This document shows positions 1-9,264 of a stretch of DNA of 64,000 nucleotides, one piece after another (positions within the stretch are counted from its first letter, which is position 1; every line of letters begins with the position of its first letter). A program made the position numbers and the translations under genes. Source of the stretch: Anaerosalibacter massiliensis (GTDB lineage Bacteria; Bacillota; Clostridia; Tissierellales; Sporanaerobacteraceae); the NCBI GenBank assembly GCA_000751555.1, contig CCEZ01000049.1, positions 310,001 to 374,000 of the forward strand, read 5' to 3'. The notes beneath the pieces are model-generated. The model did not search any database, was not told the origin of the DNA, and worked only from the letters and a program-made list of their open reading frames with translations.

Positions 1-260
1 TGTCTACAAGTTCTACTCCATCATCTTTAAAATTTTTCAGCCTAATTTCTGGACCTTTTGTGTCCAACATAATTCCTATTGGAAGATCTAATTTTTCTCT
101 AATTTTTTTTATATTTCTTATTCTGTTTCTGTGCTCTTCATGATCTCCATGAGAAAAATTAAGCCTCGCTACATTTAATCCTGATAACATAAGCTTCTCT
201 AAAATTTCTTCACTTTCGGAAGCTGGCCCTATTGTACATACTATTTTTGTCTTTTTCATT
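1..260 (-). CDS. pyk: Pyruvate kinase, N-terminal part (cut by window edge)
   Basis: This is the first 86 codons of pyruvate kinase, which converts phosphoenolpyruvate and ADP to pyruvate and ATP at the end of glycolysis. The N-terminus reads [14 protein letters not shown], followed by [17 protein letters not shown] and then [13 protein letters not shown], the family's well-known N-terminal motifs around the nucleotide and metal site. The ATG is at 258-260, just downstream of a GGGTGGGTG-like ribosome site. It follows pfkA by about 15 bases, so the two glycolytic genes are almost surely co-transcribed, as in many Firmicutes. The rest of the gene lies left of the window. Confidence 0.95.
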
Positions 261-275
261 TTTTCACCCACCCTT

Positions 276-1235
276 TTAAATGGAAAGTATTTTTGCAACT
301 TCATACATTTCTCTATCAAAAGCTTTCTCTTGAGAAAGTGCTTCATCTATATCTAAATCAATAATATCATTATCTTTAAAGCCCATTGCTCTTCCTGATT
401 TTCCTTCTATTAAAAGTTCCACAGCTTTATTGCCCATTTTGCTAGCTATAATTCTATCAAAAGCTGTAGGTGTTCCTCCTCTTTGTATATGTCCAAGTAT
501 TGTTACTTTTGTTTCAGCACCTGTTTTCTCTTCTATTTCTTTTGCAAGTTCATAGGCATTTCCTACTCCTTCTGCTAAAGCTATAATACTGTGAAGCTTT
601 CCCCTGTTTCTACCTTTGATTACTTTCCTACAAACGCTATCTATATCTATAGCTTCTTCAGGTACTATAATACTTTCTGCTCCACCAGCAAGTCCTGCAA
701 ATAGTGCTATATCTCCACAACTTCTTCCCATTACTTCAACTATATTTGCCCTACCATGAGAGCTAGATGTATCTCTTATCTTACTTATTGCATCTACAAC
801 TGTCTCTACAGCTGTAAAAAAGCCAATAGTATAATCTGTATATCCCATGTCATTATCTATTGTACAGGGCACTCCAATAGTAGGGACTCCTGCTTCACTT
901 AATTTTTTTGCTCCCTTAAAAGATCCATCGCCGCCCAGTATTATCAAACCATCTATATTAAATACTTCTATTACATTTAATGCTTTTTCAATCCCTTCAT
1001 CTGTTTGAAATTCCTCACATCTTGCAGTTCTTAATATAGTTCCACCTCTATGGATAATATCTGCTACACTGGAAAGATTCATTTCTTCAATATTTCCCTT
1101 TATAAGACCATTGTACCCTTGTTTTATGCCTAATATTCTTACATTATTATAAATACTAGTTCTTACAACAGCTCTTATAGCTGCATTCATACCTGGTGCA
1201 TCTCCTCCACTAGTTAGAACGCCTATAGTTTTCAT
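276..1235 (-). CDS. pfkA: ATP-dependent 6-phosphofructokinase
   Basis: A 319-residue enzyme that phosphorylates fructose 6-phosphate, the committed step of glycolysis. Visible motifs are [20 protein letters not shown] at the N-terminus (ATP site), GGDGSF near residue 102, the catalytic TIDND near residue 126, EVMGR near 168 and ILGHIQRGG near 247. The length is that of the bacterial PfkA family. An AGGAGG site lies 8 bases before the ATG. It sits between dnaE plus a small gene upstream and pyk downstream, the common clostridial order, so it probably belongs to one glycolytic transcript with pyk. Confidence 0.97.
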   Translation of the reverse strand: MKTIGVLTSGGDAPGMNAAIRAVVRTSIYNNVRILGIKQGYNGLIKGNIEEMNLSSVADIIHRGGTILRTARCEEFQTDEGIEKALNVIEVFNIDGLIILGGDGSFKGAKKLSEAGVPTIGVPCTIDNDMGYTDYTIGFFTAVETVVDAISKIRDTSSSHGRANIVEVMGRSCGDIALFAGLAGGAESIIVPEEAIDIDSVCRKVIKGRNRGKLHSIIALAEGVGNAYELAKEIEEKTGAETKVTILGHIQRGGTPTAFDRIIASKMGNKAVELLIEGKSGRAMGFKDNDIIDLDIDEALSQEKAFDREMYEVAKILSI

Positions 1236-1269
1236 TTAAAATCCTCCTTACATTAATACATAATGATAG

Positions 1270-1464
1270 TTAAATAATTCCTAAATCCATTAATGCTAAT
1301 TGAATATCCTCTGCCTCAAGTTCCGGTGCTAGAATTTTATATAGAGAGCTATCTCCATCTTTATCAAATATCCTAATTTTAACTAAAAAACCTTCTTCTA
1401 CTAGTATATTTTCTATTTCTTTTGCCCTGCTATAATCATCAACTACATGAATTGCAGTCCACAT
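1270..1464 (-). CDS. Small conserved-looking protein between dnaE and pfkA
   Basis: A 64-residue soluble acidic protein beginning MWTAIHVVDDYSRAKEIEN and continuing ILVEEGFLVKIRIFDKDG. The predicted layout, alternating strand and helix with an 'EGFLVKIR' strand, resembles the small ferredoxin-fold proteins (DUF2007-like) that sense or bind small ligands, but I cannot assign a family. It has a good ribosome site (AAGGAGTGCG) and lies 34 bases upstream of pfkA and about 80 bases downstream of dnaE, so it is probably part of the dnaE-pfkA-pyk transcript. No catalytic motif or membrane segment is visible. Confidence 0.7.
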   Translation of the reverse strand: MWTAIHVVDDYSRAKEIENILVEEGFLVKIRIFDKDGDSSLYKILAPELEAEDIQLALMDLGII

Positions 1465-1546
1465 ATTCTCGCACTCCTTAAAAATAATATTATTAAATAA
1501 TATTATAACACAATATATCTTGTTTTTTTATTAGATTTGATTTTCT

Positions 1547-4500
1547 TTAACAAATTCTCACACTATCCTTACCTACTACCCTTCGTACTTCATCTAATAA
1601 TCCATCATCTTCTGCATTAACCCAATAATTCCTATCTGCCATTACAACCTTTTTCTCCTTCGCTAAATACACATATACTGGAACATCACCTCTGTAGTTT
1701 TCAAATATTTCTTTTAAATTATTAAAAGCAGTATTAAAATCACCTTCTTCAACTTTTATATAAAGTTTTTCTTTCTTATATTTATTTAATGGCCTTATAG
1801 ATTCACTAATTATTTTAGGTTCATCTTCTTCACTTATACTCAGTCTACCTTCAATTACTACTATAGTATCTTCCTCTATATACTTTTGATACTTATCATA
1901 AGTTGCAGGAAAAATAATTATTTCTACAACGCCATATAGATCTTCTAAAGTAACAAAAGCCATCATATTATTGTTCTTAGTTATTTTATTTTTCTTATTA
2001 GCTATTATTCCTCCAATTGCTATACTTTGCCCATCCCTTAAACCTATATCTGTCATTTCTCCAGATATTTCATCAGACATTTGGAATAGTTCCGTAGTAG
2101 TTATTGTTGATATTTTCTTCAATTCCTTCTCATAGGGAGCTAGTGGATGTCCACTTATATATATACCCAGCCTTTCTTTTTCCATAGTCAGCAAATTCTT
2201 TTGAGGAAATTCCTTTAAATCTGGCAAATTATCTTCTGATACCTGATCTTCAATATTATCAAATAATGAACATTGTCCTTGTATATTTCTTTTTCTATCT
2301 TCATGAACTCCATCTATTATTTTTTCAAATACAGCTAAAAATTGAGCTCTATTGCCACCTAACGATTCCATAGCCCCACTTTTTATCAAGCTTTCAATAG
2401 CTCTTTTGTTCATAACTGTTCCATCTATGTTTTCTATTCGCTGACAAAATTCAGTAAAACTTTCAAAAGGCCCATCTTTTCTAGCTTCTACTATAGTATC
2501 TATAAGATTTTTACCTACATTTTTAACAGCCATAAGGCCAAATCTGATTTTTCCATCAGATACTGTAAACTTTCCACCACTTTCATTTACATCTGGAGGA
2601 AGTATTTCTATCTTTAATCTTTTACATTCTTGAATATATAATGAAACAGAATTAGTATTTTCCATAACACTCGTAATTAAAGCTGCCATAAATTCTACAG
2701 GATAATAATATTTTAGCCAAGCTGTTCTATATGCTATTACAGCATAGGCAGCTGAGTGAGATTTATTAAAAGCATATTTAGCAAAACTTATCATTTCGTC
2801 ATATATTATATTTGCCGACTTTTCATCTACTCCATTTCTTATAGCACCCTGAATTTCTACTTCTCCATTTTCATCTAGTTTCCCATATATGAAATGCTTT
2901 CTTTCTTCCTCCATTACATCCATTTTCTTCTTGCTCATGGCTCTCCTTACTAAATCTGCTCTTCCCATAGAATAGCCACCAATATCTCTAACTATTTGCA
3001 TTACCTGTTCTTGGTATACAATACAACCATAAGTAACATCTAATATAGGCTTTAATTTTGAATGTATATATTTTATATTAGAAGGATCATTTTTATTTTC
3101 TATATATCTAGGAATTTGATCCATAGGTCCTGGCCTAAATAATGAATTAGCAGCTACAATATTTTCAAAACCAGTAGGCTTTAACTCTTTTAAAAATTGT
3201 CTCATACCAGCACTTTCAAATTGGAAAATTCCTAAAGTTTCAGCATTGCTAAACATTTCATATACCTTAGGATCATCATAGGTAAAATCTGAAAAATCTA
3301 TTTTAATTCCATGATTTTCCTCTATTAATTTCACTGCATCCCTTATCACAGTTAAAGTTCTAAGACCTAAAAAGTCCATTTTTAAAAGGCCTAATTCTTC
3401 TAATTCAGTCATTGTAAATTGAGTAGTTATAGAATCTTTATTTCTCGATAGAGGTACATATTGGGTAATAGGATCTTTAGATATAACTACTCCTGCAGCA
3501 TGGGTAGATGTATGTCGTGGAAGACCCTCTACATTCCTTGCTATATCAATTAGTTCTTTTATTTCTTCCTGTTCATCATAAATCTGTTTTAAGCTTTTAT
3601 TTACTTCCAATGCTTTATCTATAGTCATACCTAATTCCATAGGTATTTGTTTAGCTATAAAGTCTACCTGTCCATAAGGCATATTCAAAGCTCTACCTAC
3701 ATCTCTTATACTACCTCTTGCTGCCATAGTACCAAAAGTAACTATTTGGGCTACTTTGTCTTCTCCATATTTTTCAACTACATAATCTATAACTTCCTCT
3801 CTTCTTTCATAACAAAAATCTACATCTATATCTGGCATAGTAACTCTTTCAGGATTTAAAAACCTTTCAAATATTAAACCATTTTTAAGTGGATCAATAT
3901 CTATAATCCCTAAGGCATAAGAAACCAAACTCCCTGCTGCAGAACCTCTTCCTGGTCCTACCATTATTCCATTGTCTTTAGCATATTTAATAAAATCCCA
4001 TACTATAAGGAAGTAATCTGTATAACCCATGTCCACAATAGTATTAAATTCAAATTCAAATCTCTCTAATATCTCATCAGTAATATCATCATATCTTTCA
4101 TTTAGTCCATCTAGACATAATTTTTTTAAATATTCTACATCAGTATATCCTTCTGGAGTTTCATATTCTGGTAAATGTAATGTATCAAAATCTATATCTA
4201 CATTACATCTTTCACCAATTAAAACAGTATTCTTTATTGCTTCTTCTACATATCCAAACAATTCTATCATTTCATCATAGGATTTTAAATAAAATTCACT
4301 TGTAGGAAATCTCATCCTGTTTTCTTCATCTATAGTTTTCCCTGTTTGAACACATAACAGTACATCATGAACTTTTGCATCTTCCCTTTTTAAATAATGT
4401 ACATCATTAGTAGCAACTAGTGGAATATCTATTTCCTTACTAAGCCTAATTAGCTCTTTATTTACAAGTTCTTGTTCTTTAATTCCATGATCTTGTAGCT

Positions 4501-5026
4501 CTAAGAAAAAATTTTCCACTCCAAAAATATCCTTATATTCTAAAGCTGCATCTTTAGCCCCTTCAAAATTGCCATTTAAAATTTTTTTCTGAACTTCTCC
4601 TCCAAGACAAGCACTTAATCCAATTATTCCTTCACTGTATTCCCTAAGTACATCATAATCAACTCTTGGCTTATAATAAAACCCATTTACATATCCTTCA
4701 GATACTATTTTCATAAGATTTAAGTAACCTATATTATTTTCCGCTAGTAAAACTAGATGATATTGATTTTTCTCTCTAGGATTTTTATCAGTATATTTGC
4801 CCATAGACACATAAACTTCACATCCTAAAATAGGTTTTACACCTCTTTTAGTTGCCTCTTTGTAAAAATCAACAACTCCGAACATGGCACCATGATCTGT
4901 AATGGCAATACTATCCATTCCCAGTTCTTTAACCCTATCTAATAATTCTCCTATTCTATTGGCACCATCAAGTAAACTATATTCTGTATGAACGTGAAGG
5001 TGAACAAATTTTCCTTTTTCAGTCAT
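1547..5026 (-). CDS. dnaE: DNA polymerase III subunit alpha (DnaE)
   Basis: A replicative polymerase of 1159 residues. The N-terminal PHP domain starts FVHLHVHTEYSLLDGA and contains AITDHGAMFG. The polymerase core has GPGRGSAAGSLVSYALGI and then MPDIDVDFC, which carries catalytic aspartates. The HhH and OB-fold parts follow (MAVKNVGKNLIDTIVEAR; GGIIANKKNKITKNNN). This is DnaE, not PolC, because there is no inserted exonuclease domain. I start at the second ATG (5024-5026): the upstream ATG at 5032 touches the AAAGGGA ribosome site, while this one is six bases away. A terminator lies between it and the HPr gene, so it likely starts its own transcript. Confidence 0.96.
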   Translation of the reverse strand: MTEKGKFVHLHVHTEYSLLDGANRIGELLDRVKELGMDSIAITDHGAMFGVVDFYKEATKRGVKPILGCEVYVSMGKYTDKNPREKNQYHLVLLAENNIGYLNLMKIVSEGYVNGFYYKPRVDYDVLREYSEGIIGLSACLGGEVQKKILNGNFEGAKDAALEYKDIFGVENFFLELQDHGIKEQELVNKELIRLSKEIDIPLVATNDVHYLKREDAKVHDVLLCVQTGKTIDEENRMRFPTSEFYLKSYDEMIELFGYVEEAIKNTVLIGERCNVDIDFDTLHLPEYETPEGYTDVEYLKKLCLDGLNERYDDITDEILERFEFEFNTIVDMGYTDYFLIVWDFIKYAKDNGIMVGPGRGSAAGSLVSYALGIIDIDPLKNGLIFERFLNPERVTMPDIDVDFCYERREEVIDYVVEKYGEDKVAQIVTFGTMAARGSIRDVGRALNMPYGQVDFIAKQIPMELGMTIDKALEVNKSLKQIYDEQEEIKELIDIARNVEGLPRHTSTHAAGVVISKDPITQYVPLSRNKDSITTQFTMTELEELGLLKMDFLGLRTLTVIRDAVKLIEENHGIKIDFSDFTYDDPKVYEMFSNAETLGIFQFESAGMRQFLKELKPTGFENIVAANSLFRPGPMDQIPRYIENKNDPSNIKYIHSKLKPILDVTYGCIVYQEQVMQIVRDIGGYSMGRADLVRRAMSKKKMDVMEEERKHFIYGKLDENGEVEIQGAIRNGVDEKSANIIYDEMISFAKYAFNKSHSAAYAVIAYRTAWLKYYYPVEFMAALITSVMENTNSVSLYIQECKRLKIEILPPDVNESGGKFTVSDGKIRFGLMAVKNVGKNLIDTIVEARKDGPFESFTEFCQRIENIDGTVMNKRAIESLIKSGAMESLGGNRAQFLAVFEKIIDGVHEDRKRNIQGQCSLFDNIEDQVSEDNLPDLKEFPQKNLLTMEKERLGIYISGHPLAPYEKELKKISTITTTELFQMSDEISGEMTDIGLRDGQSIAIGGIIANKKNKITKNNNMMAFVTLEDLYGVVEIIIFPATYDKYQKYIEEDTIVVIEGRLSISEEDEPKIISESIRPLNKYKKEKLYIKVEEGDFNTAFNNLKEIFENYRGDVPVYVYLAKEKKVVMADRNYWVNAEDDGLLDEVRRVVGKDSVRIC

Positions 5027-5095
5027 ATCCATTCCCTTTCTATGTTTTCTTATTATAAATATGATTCTATCATAAAAATACTAAAAATAATAATC

Positions 5096-5124
5096 TAAAA
5101 ACTCCTAGGGCATCCTAGGAGTTT
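5096..5124 (-). terminator. Intrinsic terminator after the HPr gene
   Basis: An inverted repeat AACTCCTAGG / CCTAGGAGTT with a four-base loop, followed on the minus strand by TTTTTAG. It lies between HPr and dnaE and would end the NUDIX-whiA-HPr transcript. Confidence 0.8.
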
Positions 5125-5218
5125 GTTAAAAAGTTCTCTATTTTAATGCTATTAAGCCTTCACTATTAAGTTAGTATCCCACTAGCATTTATAAATAAAA
5201 GAACAAAAATCTACTATT

Positions 5219-5485
5219 TTAAGCATCTAGTATTCTATTTTCTATTAAATCGGATAAATCTTTAACAGCTTCCTTTTCATCCTCTCCTTGAGCAATAATA
5301 TTTATTTCTTCTCCCTGAAATACTCCCAGGCTCATTACCCCCATAATACTTTTTCCATTAACCTTCTTTCCATCTAATTCTATATATATATTACTTAAAT
5401 ATTTGTTAGCAGTTTGAACAAATAATGCTGCAGGTCTTGCATGAAGTCCTATTTCATTTTTAACTACAACTTTTTTTGATTCCAA
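5219..5485 (-). CDS. ptsH: Phosphocarrier protein HPr (or Crh-like)
   Basis: An 88-residue HPr-family protein. The PTS phosphorylation site GLHARPA (His about residue 15) is intact, and the regulatory serine region reads GKSIMGVMSLGV (Ser about residue 46), the target of HPr kinase. Because His15 is present it can act as a true phosphocarrier, although its place directly after whiA matches the B. subtilis crh locus. HPr kinase/phosphorylase is encoded 13 kb away in the same block (18067-19008). It overlaps nothing, follows whiA by two bases and is translated from a GGGGGAG site inside the end of whiA. No other PTS component is in the window. Confidence 0.93.
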   Translation of the reverse strand: MESKKVVVKNEIGLHARPAALFVQTANKYLSNIYIELDGKKVNGKSIMGVMSLGVFQGEEINIIAQGEDEKEAVKDLSDLIENRILDA

Positions 5486-5487
5486 TA

Positions 5488-6447
5488 TTAACTCCCCCTC
5501 TCCTTTTTTAAATCATCTGCAATTTCTTCTATTTTCCTGAACCTATGATTTACACCAGATTTTCCTACAGGTGGACTTAGCATAGTTCCTAGTTCTTTCA
5601 GGCTAGCATCTCTATGCTTTAATCTTAAATATGCTAAATCCAATAAGTTTTTAGGTAGTTTTTCTAATCCTATAGTACTATCTATATACTCAATATTTTT
5701 TATCTGTCTTAAGGATGCATCTATGGTTTTACCTAAATTAGCTGTTTCACAATTAACTATTCTGTTTATATTGTTTCTTACATCTTTCAATACTCGTATA
5801 TCTTCTAATTCTAATAATGCTAAATGGGCTTCCATAATATTTAAAATATCCACTATCTGTTCCCCTTCTTTTAAATATATGACGAAATTTTCTTTTCTTG
5901 TCACAATTTTGGAATTTAATCCAAAGCTGTTAATTAAATTTGAAAGTTCTTTCCCATGTTCCTCATTATTAGTAACGAATTCTAAATGATAGGTTTTTTC
6001 TGGATTGCTAATAGAACCCCCTCCTAGAAAAGAACCTCTTATAAAAGATCTTTTACAACATCTTTTACTTATTATGCTTTTAGATATACTATAATCTAGA
6101 TGGAAAGAATCATATTCATTAGATTTTATCAGCTCAATATCTCTTAGTATTTTTTTTGTAGCTCTTGTATTTTTTACTACAATTAAATAATTATTATTCT
6201 TTTTTAATTGTTTATTCCTTCTCACCATTACCTCTACATCTATATTGTACATAGCCTTCAACAGTGAAAAAATCCTTCTGGCTATGGCAGCGTTTTCCGT
6301 AGTGAATTTAAGACTTATTCCATAGGCACCATTTATTTGAATAATTCCATTCATACGTACAATTGCAGCTAGTTCAGCCTTTGCACAGCATTTGTTTTTT
6401 ATTGGTATTCGTGAAAGTTCATTTTTTGTAAAAGAAGAAAATGACAT
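5488..6447 (-). CDS. whiA: WhiA, DNA-binding cell-division/sporulation regulator
   Basis: A 319-residue protein of the WhiA family. The N-terminal part (MSFSSFTKNELSRIP, then CCAKAELAAIVRMNG) and the middle region SFIRGSFLGGGSISNPEKTYHLEF are the two degenerate LAGLIDADG homing-endonuclease-like modules. The C-terminal part contains LRLKHRDASLKELGTMLSPP and then GKSGVNHRFRKIEEIA, the helix-turn-helix that binds DNA. WhiA is linked to cell division and chromosome segregation in Firmicutes and to sporulation in actinomycetes. It is followed directly by HPr and preceded by the NUDIX gene. Confidence 0.95.
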   Translation of the reverse strand: MSFSSFTKNELSRIPIKNKCCAKAELAAIVRMNGIIQINGAYGISLKFTTENAAIARRIFSLLKAMYNIDVEVMVRRNKQLKKNNNYLIVVKNTRATKKILRDIELIKSNEYDSFHLDYSISKSIISKRCCKRSFIRGSFLGGGSISNPEKTYHLEFVTNNEEHGKELSNLINSFGLNSKIVTRKENFVIYLKEGEQIVDILNIMEAHLALLELEDIRVLKDVRNNINRIVNCETANLGKTIDASLRQIKNIEYIDSTIGLEKLPKNLLDLAYLRLKHRDASLKELGTMLSPPVGKSGVNHRFRKIEEIADDLKKERGS

Positions 6448-6499
6448 TATATCTCTCCTAATTCTTTATTACTTTAATATAATATACTCTATGTAACCT

Positions 6500-6916
6500 C
6501 TATTGTAAAGTATTTTTATACACTTTTATAGCTTTTATTGCTATTTTTTTCTCATCTAAATATCTTAATTTATCTAATACTCTATCTATATGAATAAATT
6601 GGGCTTCAATAAAACCCTCTTTTTTTTGCGGAATACATTCCATATTTTTAGCTGTCATTAAAAACCAATGTACAGTTTTGTTTATATTTTCATCTCCCCT
6701 AATATTCATAAAATTATAATTAATTTTACCTATATATTCTATTATTTCAGCTTTTATTCCCGTTTCTTCAAAAACTTCTCTTAAAGCTGCAGCCTTCAAT
6801 CCTTCTCCTTTTTCAACCCTTCCTTTAGGAAGAACCCAATGTCCATTAAATTTTTTCAACAATAAAATTGCATTTCCAAATCTAACTATTCCTCCAGCAC
6901 TCACCTCTTCAATCAT
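6500..6916 (-). CDS. NUDIX hydrolase (YvcI-type)
   Basis: A 138-residue NUDIX protein with a complete NUDIX box: GRVEKGEGLKAAALREVFEE followed by TGI (G-x5-E-x7-REVxEETGI). Proteins of this kind hydrolyse nucleoside diphosphates linked to another group. The exact substrate cannot be read from the sequence. I start at the ATG at 6914-6916, eight bases from AGGAG; the upstream GTG overlaps that ribosome site. In B. subtilis a NUDIX gene (yvcI) heads the yvcJ-yvcK-yvcL-crh operon. Here it stays next to whiA but is separated from yvcK by three inserted genes. Confidence 0.9.
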   Translation of the reverse strand: MIEEVSAGGIVRFGNAILLLKKFNGHWVLPKGRVEKGEGLKAAALREVFEETGIKAEIIEYIGKINYNFMNIRGDENINKTVHWFLMTAKNMECIPQKKEGFIEAQFIHIDRVLDKLRYLDEKKIAIKAIKVYKNTLQ

Positions 6917-7043
6917 TCTTCCCACTCCTGTATCATTTAAAACATTATGCTCTATATATTTATATTATAACATTTTATAAAGGATTTTTTCAGCTTTTAT
7001 AGAATATAAATATATATATATTAAAAACTTAGGAGGGTTTTAT

Positions 7044-8081
7044 ATGGAAATTTCAATGAATTATGTAGTAGATATACTTTATAAATTGTTAAATATACCT
7101 AGCCCTTCAGGAAATACATTAAAAGCTATAAATTTTGTAGAAAATGAATTTCATTCACTAGGTATAAAAACTTATAAGACTAATAAAGGTGCAATTATAG
7201 GGACTATTGATGGAAAAAATAAAGATGAAGAAGTTACTTTATCAGGTCATGTAGATACTTTAGGTGGAATGATTAAAGAAATTAAATCCAATGGGAGGCT
7301 TAAAATAACTCAAATAGGTGGATACCCTTGGAACTCAATTGAAGGGGAATATTGTACTATAGAAAGTGCTAATGACAAATTATATAGTGGTACAATTTTA
7401 ACCACAAAAGCTTCAACTCATGTTCATGGCGATGATACTAGTACTCTTGAAAGGAATGAAGATAGTATAGAAATAAGGATTGATGAAAAAGTTAAAAATA
7501 GTGAAGATATAGAAAAGCTTGGAATATCTGTAGGAGATTATGTGTTCTTTGACCCTAGAGTTAAAATTACTGACTCTGGATTTATTAAATCTAGACATTT
7601 AGATGATAAAGCTGGTGTTGCTTCCATATTAGGCATTGCAAAATATTTAGTAGACAATAATATAACTCCTAACTACACTACTAACTTTTTTATAAGCAAT
7701 TATGAAGAAGTTGGCCATGGTGCCAGTGCTGCTATTCCTGAAAAAACTACTAAATTTATCGCCATCGATATGGCAGCTCCAGGAGAAGGCCAGACCTCTA
7801 ATGAGTATAGTGTTACTATTTGTGCAAAAGACTCTACTGGTCCTTATGATTTAGATTTAAAAAGACGTTTAATTGATCTAGCTAAAAATAATAATCTAAA
7901 CTATAAGGTAGATATATACCCTTATTATGGTTCTGATGGCAGTGCTGCATTAAGAGCTGGATATGATTTTAAAGTTGGACTTATTGGTCCTGGAGTAGAT
8001 GCTTCTCATTCTTTTGAAAGAACTCACAAGGAAGCATTAGAAAATACTATTAAATTAGGTATATTATATCTAACTAAATAA
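7044..8081 (+). CDS. M42-family metallo-aminopeptidase
   Basis: A 345-residue dinuclear-metal peptidase of the M42 family (glutamyl aminopeptidase / tetrahedral aminopeptidase type). Visible ligands and motifs are LSGHVDTLGG near residue 70, SRHLDDKAGVASILG near 184, SNYEEVGHGAS near 215 (catalytic and metal-binding Glu), FIAIDMAAPGEGQ near 234 and SFERTHKEAL near the end (last His ligand). There is no signal peptide, so it trims peptides in the cytoplasm. The ribosome site AGGAGGG is strong. It converges with the DUF2284 gene, overlapping its end by eight bases. It is one of three genes that split yvcK from the NUDIX/whiA group. Confidence 0.9.
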   Translation: MEISMNYVVDILYKLLNIPSPSGNTLKAINFVENEFHSLGIKTYKTNKGAIIGTIDGKNKDEEVTLSGHVDTLGGMIKEIKSNGRLKITQIGGYPWNSIEGEYCTIESANDKLYSGTILTTKASTHVHGDDTSTLERNEDSIEIRIDEKVKNSEDIEKLGISVGDYVFFDPRVKITDSGFIKSRHLDDKAGVASILGIAKYLVDNNITPNYTTNFFISNYEEVGHGASAAIPEKTTKFIAIDMAAPGEGQTSNEYSVTICAKDSTGPYDLDLKRRLIDLAKNNNLNYKVDIYPYYGSDGSAALRAGYDFKVGLIGPGVDASHSFERTHKEALENTIKLGILYLTK

Positions 8082-8619
8082 TAATCATCCCTACCCAAGT
8101 CACTTCTGTATCTTTAAATTCAATCTCTAATCCCATTTTGGCTACTGTATTTATAACATCTATTCCTAAAGATTCTGAAGAAGGCCTTGAATACTCTGGG
8201 TAGGGACACTCTCTATATCCCAACACCTTTTTACAGGGATTACAAAGTTTACAATTTCCCGCAATTAATGCAAGGGCATTTTCAAATCCTAAATCTTTTC
8301 CTTTCTTTTCTATCTCTAAAAGTATTTTATGAAGTTTCCTTGCTAGTCTAAAGTATTCTTCTCTATCTTCTTTATTCAAAATTTTTTGTTTTATTAAAAC
8401 TACAATACAATAGTTAAACTTTTCTAATTTATTTTTAAAATCTTTTATTTCTCCTATATCTGGAGGACACATAAAATTTTTATCATACTGTCCACATTTA
8501 TTATCTTTGCAATATTCCCTTACTTTTTCATCTATTATTATATTATTCGTTGGTATCTTCCCCAAATAAATAATATTCTCATTCTTTATATATTCTACAA
8601 GCTTTTCCATACTGCCCAT
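8074..8619 (-). CDS. DUF2284 predicted metal-binding protein
   Basis: A 181-residue cysteine-rich cytoplasmic protein. It carries CKDNKCGQYDKNFMCPPDIG near residues 34-53, CKLCNPCKKVLGYRECPYPE near 123-142 and a following SRPSSESLGID, the pattern of the DUF2284 family of predicted metal-binding proteins. The cysteines suggest an Fe-S or zinc site. Catalytic role is unknown. The start has AAGGGAG seven bases upstream. It converges with and slightly overlaps the M42 peptidase gene. Confidence 0.85.
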   Translation of the reverse strand: MGSMEKLVEYIKNENIIYLGKIPTNNIIIDEKVREYCKDNKCGQYDKNFMCPPDIGEIKDFKNKLEKFNYCIVVLIKQKILNKEDREEYFRLARKLHKILLEIEKKGKDLGFENALALIAGNCKLCNPCKKVLGYRECPYPEYSRPSSESLGIDVINTVAKMGLEIEFKDTEVTWVGMIII

Positions 8620-8712
8620 ATTAAAACTCCCTTATATTTTTATTGTAAATCCTCTCGATTTTTCCAGTTTATTTTTAAAAATAATTCAAACACTAATATT
8701 GGAGGTGCTAAT

Positions 8713-9240
8713 ATGAATATAAACGAAAAATTCATTATAAATCTACAAGGAAAAAATTTCATAACCTATGAAGGTCTATTAGATCTAGCCCATAAAAAAA
8801 ACTTAAAATCTATAGATGTAGACCTTATTCAAATCCCTACAGTAGAAAATAACATGACTGCTATTTGCAAGGCCACTGCTATTACAGACAATGAAAAGTT
8901 CTCTGATATAGGAGATGCTAGTCCTCAATCAGTAAATTCAAATATAGCTCCTCATCTAATACGAATGGCTTCTACTAGGGCCAAAGCAAGAGTTTTAAGA
9001 GATTTAAATAATATAGGTATGACTTCCTTTGAGGAAGTATCTTTAGATGAAGATAAAGAGGAAAATAAAAATATTCCATCTGATAATATCTATGAAGAAC
9101 CACCTACTGAAAGACAATTAAACACCATAAAAAGATTATCAGATGAATTAAATTTTGTAATCCCCTATGAAAATTTAACTAAAAGAACAGCAGGAACTTT
9201 AATATCTAGAATGTTAAATGAGAAGAATAAAAAACATTAG
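8713..9240 (+). CDS. Unrecognised protein with a phage-type recombination-like motif
   Basis: A 175-residue soluble protein. Residues about 76-105 read APHLIRMASTRAKARVLRDL followed by NNIGMTSFEE. This recalls the 'ETRAxxRALR...IGM' segment of phage or mobile-element proteins that process single-stranded DNA, but that likeness is from memory and weak. The middle (residues about 112-135) is acidic and probably disordered. The C-terminal 45 residues (PPTERQLNTIKRLSDELNFV...LTKRTAGTLISRML) look like the small helical 'T-x-x-Q-x-x-x-I' domain seen at the ends of phage recombination proteins. It has a GGAGG site and is followed by a two-way terminator. No other phage gene is nearby. Confidence 0.6.
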   Translation: MNINEKFIINLQGKNFITYEGLLDLAHKKNLKSIDVDLIQIPTVENNMTAICKATAITDNEKFSDIGDASPQSVNSNIAPHLIRMASTRAKARVLRDLNNIGMTSFEEVSLDEDKEENKNIPSDNIYEEPPTERQLNTIKRLSDELNFVIPYENLTKRTAGTLISRMLNEKNKKH

Positions 9241-9241
9241 A

Positions 9242-9264
9242 AGAAAGCTTAAGAATAAGCTTTC
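9242..9264. terminator. Two-way intrinsic terminator
   Basis: Inverted repeat AGAAAGCTTA / TAAGCTTTCT with a short loop between two convergent genes. It follows the plus-strand gene at once and overlaps the stop codon of yvcK on the minus strand. A TTTAATTT tract follows on the plus side. Confidence 0.7.
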
